Assembly (NCBI GenBank): GCA_027625915.1
Contig: JANTQA010000045.1
Coordinates: forward strand, 3,737,719 to 3,801,718
Length of the DNA: 64,000 bases
Direction: 5' to 3'
Origin: Anaeramoeba flamelloides
Taxonomy: Eukaryota; Metamonada; Anaeramoebidae
Part shown: in pieces, positions 55,926 through 64,000 of the stretch
Layout: each line of letters begins with the position of its first letter
Position numbering within the stretch: position 1 is the stretch's first letter
The notes under the pieces: model-generated
What the model saw: only the letters and a program-made list of their open reading frames with translations
The model's database searches: none
Told to the model about the DNA's origin: nothing
Program-made: the position numbers and the translations under genes

Positions 55926-56778
55926 TTTTCATCACATGACAAAAACAATAAAAAAATGGGATCTCATACGAGCAAAAAGAAACAACAACATTTTCTTGGT
56001 CACACTGATGCAATACAGACTGCTATCAGTAAAAATTCCTATATTCTATTTCGGATGATTCTACGGTGCGCTTGTGGGATACAGAAAAGGAAAAAGAATT
56101 AAAAAATTTGAAGGACACAAAGACTCCATTTCTGCCATTTGTGTCAAAGACAAAACTTTGTATACCAGGTTCTGCAGATCAAACAGGTACAGCCATTTGG
56201 TTTGCATTTCAACATCAATAATGTTATACTTATTTTATTTTTTTTTTTCTTCTTTTGTGTTGTTTATTTTAATCTTTGAAATAATACAATCATTCTTTTA
56301 AAATGGACTTTTTGTTTCAAACTGTCCAGAAACATTTTATTCAAACTCAATAACTTGTCACTTCTAAAAATTTGGATTCTTTTTTTTGTTCTTATCTTTT
56401 TCAAGTCTTTTGTTCCTTTTAAACTTTTTCTTAAACGATTCTTTTTAAAAAAATAAAAACAAAAAGCCAAAAACTTACAAAAAAGTCTTCACGACAAGAG
56501 ATTGTTCCTGGCAAAAGACAGAATTGGTCCTCACTCTGGATTAAGTACAAAGTGTCTTTATTTGAGTTTATCCTATTCAGCGTCTGTTGACAAATCTCTT
56601 TAATTAAGTGGGACATGGCCACAAGAGCCTTCAAAAAACAATTTTAAATACAACTCCTTTATTACATGTGTATTAATAAGTAGAGATTCTGTTACACTGG
56701 GCACAAAAATGGACAAAATCAAGATCTGGGATCATTCTGTGGATAATGTCAAGGACTTTGTGAGAGAAGGCTTTTTTT
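55926..56778 (+). pseudogene. truncated copy of the WD40-BAR-SH3 gene (exon 1 to exon 2)
   Basis: Matches 1716-2567, starting at CATCACATGACAAAA and ending at the GAAGGCTTT of exon 2. It includes intron 1, so it arose by DNA duplication and not from a spliced RNA. Recognisable pieces are FLGHTDAI, KKFEGHKDSISAICVKDKTL and the region of ASVDKSLIEWDM. Many small insertions and deletions break the frame (for example around GGATCTCATACGAGC). It has no promoter or later exons and sits between two copies of an unrelated 5-kb segment. Confidence 0.85.
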
Positions 56779-57827
56779 GTGTCTTAATATAAGATTTTTT
56801 ATTGTAGCCTTAAGGCTAAGTTCAAAATTTGTACCTTAAAATCCAGGACTGACTGCTTGTAATAATGGGTAAATAAATTGATATTCCATTGAAAACTAAG
56901 AAGAAAAAAAAAGCGCAGGTTATATTTTTGAAATAAGGATTATAGTCATTGTAGATACATTCTTTGATCACTGTACGTTGAAAAAATTATTACCTCGTAA
57001 AAAAACTCTATTTTTTTACAAAAATTCCTTATTTATGCTTGTTAACAAACATTCCTGCCCCTCCCCCTTAGATTTAAATTCCCTTTCAGAAATTTAAGCG
57101 TAAAACAAAGGGATTTCTACAATTATTAATTAATGAAAATATTTTCAAACGCTGATTTTAAATTAATAGTATATTCTTTTAATTGTGATATAATATTAAC
57201 TATTATTTTCATAGTGTAGAATTCATGTTTATAAAAAAATTATTAATATTTTCTAAAATTCCTTTTTGTTCCCCTTTTAATAGGAAAAGTACAAATTTTA
57301 TTTAAATGTTCATTGATTACTTGTTGGTATCTATTTAAGCAGTTGGTGAATGTCCACCAAATTTTAGAATTGTTAGGTTTGTTGGATACTGATTAAATCA
57401 TTCTCTATGATATTTATTTCTAAAAACAAGTTAGTTGAAATTTTTTAAAAAATGAAAAAAAATCTTATTTAAGAAAACAAATAGAAAAGCACATTTCAAT
57501 AAAAAAATGTAAATAAAAAAATGTCAAAAAAATGATTTTTAAACAATAAAAATATAGTTTTATGATTTCCATTCTATCGCTTAAATAAGTTCTAAATTAA
57601 AAAGAAGTTATGAAAACAATTTTTTTATATCCAAAAGAAAAAAATCATTAATAATTTTTCATAGATAAAAAATATCAGATAAAGAAATGTGGAAATTTAA
57701 TCTTTTTTTTATTTATGTTATAATATCTTAAAAAATAAATTGAATCATCACCAAGAAACAAGAAAACTGGAGTTAATTATTTGCATATATTTAAAAAGTT
57801 TCATGAATAGTGAGCTTAATAAAGATA

Positions 57828-57859
<32 letters not shown>

Positions 57860-60800
57860 CGATTTGATTTGATTGGTTTATACCCCCTTCGCTTAATGAA
57901 CCTTATGATAGTTTAATTGAGTTCATATAGCATGTAGAAGTTGATAAAAATATTTAAATTTAATTTTTTAAACACAACAAAAAAAAACAAAAACCTATTA
58001 GTATAATATTAATTTTTCGAAAAAAACACAAACAAGACTTTTGAATTTATAAAATAAGCCAAGTAAATGATCCTCCATTTTCATCTATTTTCCATGCACT
58101 TCCTAAATATAAAGAAACGTGAAACAGGGAAAAAAAGTTCATCCCATTTGGAATTGGAAAAAATTAATATAACCCTGAAAATAAAAAAGGACTATCAATT
58201 AATAAAAGAAAAAAATAAATTATTTTTTTTTTATTGTAATTTAAAGGAGGAGTTTAGAATTCCTCTTGTTTGCCAGATTCTAAACTTGAATTTAGAACGT
58301 ATAATAGATTCAAACATACTCTTATTATCTACTAAAGCTAATAAAGATATTGAATCTTTGTTTTATTAATAATATTATAAATATTATTATTATTTAAAAA
58401 TAAGTGAAAAAATTATTTTTTTCTAATTCAGAAATGCAGATTTTCCGATTATTTTTCATAGGCTGGGCAGTTGCAGAAAATGATCAAATCTTCAATGATG
58501 TATCCAAATCTTTATTTAATTTTACACAATTGACAAAAATTGTGATTTAATTTTGTTCATAAAAATAAGAATATCTATTAAGATAATTTGTATAATTTCT
58601 TAACTTTAGAATAGAAGTTGAACCCTTCCATTTTAAATATTTTTGCTGTTTGTTAATATTACCCTGTATCAAAAATTATTTTCAAATAATTTGTACTTTC
58701 CAACTTAGAACTATTTTTTTAATTGATTAATTCTGTAAACTTCAAGTTCAGATTCTAATTCTTTTTTAAAATTTCGAGCTTTCCAATTAATGTTTTTCTG
58801 TTTCTTTTTTTCTCTGAAAGGGGAGAAAGATTTATAATTTATAAATCAAATTTTTTAATTTTTTAATTAATTTGAATTTTCTTTTTTGTAAATTGTGATT
58901 CTTGCAAATCAATTTTTCTTCAGTTTTATAGATAAGTCTTAGGGAATGTGGGTTTTATTAAAAAGCGATTCTGTGATTTTCTTATTAATCAAATATCAAT
59001 TTTTTTTGAAATCCAGTTCACTTAGCCAAGTCAAATATCTCCAACCCATATAATAGTTGACTATGTAAAAACGGCATTTAAAGGGTGAATTTTTTTAACC
59101 CATTAGAAAAAATTCCTTTCTTTAAAAAATATGTAAGTTTTCAAAATTATTTATTGACCTTATCAAAGTTAAATTTTAGATGAGTTTTTTTATCTAACCA
59201 AATACCAAGATATAAAAATTTTTTTGGTAATAGGTTAATTTTGTTTATTTTGGATTCATCCAATCTATATTATATATTTTTTTTATAATTTATTTATATT
59301 GATCCTTTCATTATAAGCTATCAATCATCATGAAACATCTGTGCATTGTATTGCTAGTGAATTGATTTTTTTCTAAAAAGAAAATGAAATAAAACTGATA
59401 ATAGAGGAGATAATGGATCTCCTTGGTAAACACCTATTCCTTCCTTTGAGTAATAAGCATAGAACTTTTAAGAATTTCATTTTGATAATTTTTTTTAATT
59501 GAGTAATAAATAATGAATGATGAATAGAGTCAAAAACTTTTGAATATCAATTGTAACTATATATACATTTTTCATTTTTTTTTGTTTTTTTCTATAATTT
59601 TTATATTTATATAATAAATTCAAAACAACAATCCGTGTATCTAATTTTTTCTTAAATCCAAATTGTTTTTGATACTATGTCCCAAACTGTATACAGCATA
59701 TAATAATTTAAGAAAAAACTGGGAATGTTTTTGTTTATGGAAATGGGTCTACTATAATTAGAAACAGGGAATTAAATAATATATTTTTTTTTTTTTTTGA
59801 TAAAAATTATTTTTTTAACTTATATTTTGAATTGCTTTAATTAGAAATTTTTCATAATTTAAATAAAAATCGTACTTTATTTTACTATTTATAATGTTTA
59901 ATTTTTGTCAAAACTGACTGATTTATTTTTCTGATATTTAATTAATTCTTCGATTGGCAACGAGATATTCTTTAATTTTAATAATAATTTTTTATTAAAA
60001 TAATTTTATAAAAATTTATTAATATATTTTTTAGTTTTTACTTATTGATTTGAACATAATTAAAATAGGATTTTCCAAATTATTATTATTTAAAATCATT
60101 TTTTTTTGAATTCTCTTATCCGTAAGTTTTTCCAAAAAAATTATAATTACTTAACATTATTGATCAATATTGATACTTATTATTATTTCTATCTTTAATT
60201 TCTTTTTATCAACTCTCTTTATTATCATAAGCTCTGTTAATCAAACTAAATAATTTTAATTCATTTTTAAAGGTATATTCAAAACTACTCTATCTTTCAT
60301 TATAAATTGTTTTAAGCCTTTTGAAGAATAGATTCTGTTACTTTATAATTATTATTTTAAAAAAATAGATTGAAATTTTTTTGAAAAATTAAATACATCT
60401 TTTATACAATATGTTTTTTTAATTTCCCATTTTTTATTAATATTAAAATTGATTTAATATTGCGTTATAGTCACTAATTATTTTTAATAGAAATTGATTT
60501 ATTTTTTTTAAATTTTTATTATTTGTGATGAAATAATCTAAATTGTTTTTCATTCCGACTTGGTCTATTATTTGAAATTTATTATTATAAAGGAAAATTG
60601 TTTATTTGATCATTTAAATTAAAATCACCCCCGATAATGGTTTTAGTAGAGTATTGATGATGTTGTAAATTATTTTTATTTTTATAAATAACTACATTTC
60701 TTCATATCTTTTATATAAATTAGTATAATATAATCTGTGAATTGTATCCCATTATATCCGGATCTGGAACTAATATTTCTCTTGTAAAATCTTTAAAAAT

Positions 60801-61800
60801 ATTTTTTACAATTATTAGTAAACCACCTTTTCTATTTTTATCACCATAAGATTTTTTAGTTATTGAGAAATAATTTATAAAATATGGCGTTTTTGTAATT
60901 TTGTTTCTTGAATTAAGCAAATATCTATATTATATTTTAATAAAAGATTCTAAAATTGCAATTTATTTTTATCATTTAATCCCCGAATATTGAATGATAA
61001 GATTTTTATATTAATAAGTTTATCGTTATATTCTCTTTTTTCCTTTTTAGTAATAAGATTTTTATTTTTTGAAAGTAAAAAATATATAAATTTCTTGGTA
61101 TTAAATAATTTATTTTTAAAAGATATTTTATATAATAATTAATTTTATAATTTTAAATCATATTTCAATTAGAATTCCTTTTCTTTGATATCCGTATCAC
61201 TGGACGATTGTTTATAAGATCGAAAATCTCTAAAGTTGAAATATTCTTTTGAGAAAAAATTAATTTATTTTATTTGGAACATTTTGCAATTTTTGATAAT
61301 TTTACATTTATCCATATTGAAAAAATGTATGATTGTTTATCATTTTGCATTTTTTTAAAATCAAATTTGAAATTAAAGTTTAGCTTTTTTTCAGATTGAT
61401 GAATATTCCTTATGATTATTTATTAGTTTAATTATTAAAATAAATATTTTTTAGGAGAATTGTAAGGATGTGTCATTAAAATTATAATCTCCATATAAAT
61501 TGATAAAAAATAATTAAAGGTTTTTTAAATATTTTATTAGTAATATAAACCTAAATTTTCATTAAAAAAATAAGTTAAATTTATAAAAGTGTTCAGTTCT
61601 TTCATAATTGTAAGAACATAAAAATATTTCATTTAATATATTTTTTAAAATAATTATTTTTTTTACTAGTATCAATTGTGTTTTTCCATTATTTACACTA
61701 ATAATATTTAAAATTTTATAATAAAAAGAAATTTTTTCTTTCAATGAAATTTCTTTCTTTTTTATAAAAATTTAGATTGATGATTAATGGGTGTTCAAAT
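56779..61800. repeat. 5.0-kb duplicated segment, copy B (degraded)
   Basis: Collinear with 50671-55925 but about 230 bp shorter and full of one- to few-base indels, mostly in homopolymers, along with short foreign-looking insertions. The junction with the WD40 fragment at 56771-56779 is a T-run, so the exact joint is ambiguous. Confidence 0.85.
58220..61800 (-). mobile_element. LINE, copy B (degraded duplicate)
   Basis: A duplicate of the LINE at 52138-55925 as part of the segment duplication, not an independent insertion. FSITKKSYGDKNRKGGLLII and the final ORF2 region are still readable. Far more breaks than copy A. Confidence 0.8.
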
Positions 61801-64000
61801 GGAAGAAGCACAGGTGATACTAGTAAAAAAATATAATAATTATTTTTAAGCTATTAAATGAAAAATAATCGACTAACTGAATATGAAAGAACTGAACACT
61901 ATAAATTTAACTTGACACAATGAAAAATATTATAGACTCGCCAAATAGGTATGTAATAGTACTACAAATAAAAATATTGGATAAAATCAGCACCAATTAA
62001 CATCGAACCTTGGCACAATGACACATCACCAATTCTCAAAAATATTGTACAACAGGCCAAACAATAAATAATCATGAAGAAATAATATCAATCTGAACAA
62101 TTTCAAACTGACACAAAAAAATACAAAAAATGTTTAAACAATCATACGGCCTGTATGAATAAATGTAAGAGCTGCAAAATATTCTAAATAAAAATAAAAT
62201 TAATTTTTTCTCAAAATGTGCTCGTCAGTGATACGACGCTCAGAAAGGAAACTGAGCTGAACAGAAGCTAAACGGATTAAAACAAGTAGTATTATAAGCT
62301 ATCTTTAAAAATAAGTATTTAATACCAGAAACTATGACACTTTCAAAAAAATAAAAAAAACTCTTTATTACTAAGGAAAAAAGAAGAACGACAAACTGTT
62401 AATAAAAATCTTATCATTCAATATTCGAGATTAAATGATAAAAATAAAATTGCAATTTTAGAATCTTTATTAAAAATATAGATGTTTGTTTAATTCAGAA
62501 ACAGAATACAAAACGCCATATTTATAAATTATTTCTCAACAACTAAAAAATCTTATATTGGTAAAAACTAGAGAAATGATTTAATAAATTGTAAAGCATA
62601 TTTTTAATTTACAAAATCTGAGGAATATATTATAGTGGTATATATAAAGGAGCTATGACCAGAAGACTGGTTTTTATAAAAAAATTAAAATACACAACAA
62701 TATCAGCTCCTACATCGAGGTATTTAATTAAATGAGATTCAAATTAAGCAGGCCTCACTTATGAACTACTAAACAATTTCAAATATGAAGTCAGGAATGA
62801 AAAACATTTAATTATTTCATCACAAGCATAGGAAAAAAACAAATCAATTTCTATTAAGCACAATTAGTGACTATAACACAATGGCTCAATTGTATTAATA
62901 AAAATGAAGTAAAAACATATTGTATAAGGCTATTTAATTTTCAAAAATTTCAATCTATTTTTTAAAAATGAATACAAGATCTATCTTCAAAGAGACAATT
63001 TAAATGAAATAGGTAGTTTTGAATATGCCTAAATAATTAAAAGCTATGACTGATGCTAAGTTGCGGATTGATAAAAAGTGTAGAAATAATAATAAAAATA
63101 TCGAAAAACAATTGACAGGGTAATATGGAATTCGAGAAACGGAAAACAGCCAGATATCTTCAAAAAATGTTTTAAATAATAATGAACGGAAAAAATCTGA
63201 CCTCAATAGTAAAAAACAAAAAAATAACGCATATATTATTTAGACAAAAGAAAATTTATTGTTAGAAATGAAATATTCTCAGTTATGGAAATCGAGAGAA
63301 GTCAGTAAATATCAGAAAAATCAGTTCAGGTACGACAAAATTAAACATTATAAATCGAAGTAAAATCAGAACACATTTAAGGAGTATGAAGAATTTTCTG
63401 GTAATTCAAAATTCAGTGATACAGTGTCTCAAAAAAATATTAATTATAAAAAATATTCGTGAAGTCCCAGACCCATTTCCATAAACAAAAACTGCTAGAT
63501 TTCTTAAGGGTATTCATATGCTGGGATCTAGACTGAGACTGTATCAAAAAAAACAATTTAATTTAGAAAAATTAGATACACGTTGCTTTTTAATTTATTA
63601 TATAAATATAAAAAAAATTATAGAAAAAACAAGCTAATGTATAGTTACAGTGATATTCAAAATGTTAAATTCACTGATTATCTCAATTAAAAGAACAAAA
63701 AATGAGGCACAAAATGTTTCTGACACATACTCGAGGAAAGAATAGGTGTTTACAAGGAAGTCGTATCTCTGGTTTTATTCTCATTTCTTTGAAAAATCAA
63801 TCACTAATACACGATGACTGACAATGAAAGGATCAATGATGAGAAAGCAAGTATCGAGCCCAAAATATATATAAAATAAGATTTTGGAATAGAAAATGAT
63901 ATAAAGCAAAAATAACTAACCAAAAGAAACACCTGTGGTATTTGGTAGATAAAAACAGCTTTTGACTGGAGCAAAAATCCTATTTTAAAGAAAGGAATTT
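61801..64000 (+). repeat. inverted, highly degraded copy of the LINE segment
   Basis: From GGAAGAAGCACAGGTGATAC onward, this is the reverse complement of 61687 back to about 59110 (and of 55807-53013 in copy A), ending with AAAGAAAGGAATTT. The two arms are separated by 113 bp. The inverted arm is 2.20 kb against 2.58 kb (B) and 2.79 kb (A). Substitutions and deletions are frequent. It continues beyond the window. Confidence 0.8.

Noticed and set aside
56264-56634. Minus-strand ORFs in the WD40 fragment
   Set aside because: Antisense reading of the degraded WD40 gene copy.
52138-64000. LTR retroelement or Polinton
   Set aside because: No direct long terminal repeats, protease, integrase or capsid motifs. 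The RT region goes with an APE endonuclease and a 3' A-tail, so it is a LINE.

Overview
This window is nuclear DNA of a very AT-rich protist. It has spliceosomal introns (GT...AG, 161 bp to 3.7 kb), proteins padded with long Lys/Glu/Asn runs, eukaryote-only domains (WD40, BAR, SH3, RGS, DUF547, SANT) and one pol III tRNA gene. The K/E/N-rich linkers, the RGS-DUF547 and WD40-BAR architectures and the low GC suggest a free-living amoeboid protist, perhaps an anaerobic metamonad such as Anaeramoeba. The species is an inference, not a reading.

Host genes, left to right. (1) A 4-exon + strand gene at 1605-9493 encodes 748 aa: eight WD repeats, a BAR-like helical region and a C-terminal SH3. (2) A 2-exon - strand gene at 11101-12896 encodes an ABHD17-like serine hydrolase with a Lys/His tail. 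(3) A - strand gene at 17875-19697 (5' exon missing) encodes an RG-rich then acidic repeat protein. (4) A 2-exon - strand gene at 22720-23574 encodes a 183-aa acidic/coiled-coil protein. (5) A single-exon + strand gene at 30565-32433 encodes a SANT/Myb-like protein. (6) A 2-exon + strand gene at 40056-46060 encodes 996 aa with coiled coils, an RGS domain and DUF547; the RGS domain is split by a 3-kb intron full of transposon debris. (7) A tRNA-Pro(UGG) gene lies at 47592-47662. Joining the exons of genes 1, 2, 4 and 6 gives lengths divisible by three and restores expected domain sequence where a domain is known. No operon-like logic links the genes. The shared themes are signalling (RGS, BAR/SH3, lipid hydrolase) and nuclear proteins.

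Between genes the window is dense with repeats. There are several MITE families with clear terminal inverted repeats (TA-flanked, TTAA-flanked and others), a 1.5-kb TIR element, a 160-bp near-perfect palindrome, and relics of an APE-type LINE. The most unusual item is a family of short modular hairpins. Each is bracketed by a TCGTTAG-like left end and a CTAGACACGA-like right end, and the right end can expand into a GC-rich 10-bp tandem repeat. The hairpins occur alone or as strings of two or three. Two of them sit at matching positions in two different LINE relics (16.8 kb and 42.2 kb).

The right end (50.7-64 kb) is a 5.2-kb segment carrying a LINE (copy A), a broken copy of the WD40 gene's first part, a second degraded copy of the segment (copy B), and from 61801 an inverted, still more degraded copy. 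Length shrinks step by step (about 2.79, 2.58 and 2.20 kb for the same interval). That pattern fits uncorrected fold-back read sequence at a contig end at least as well as real biology.
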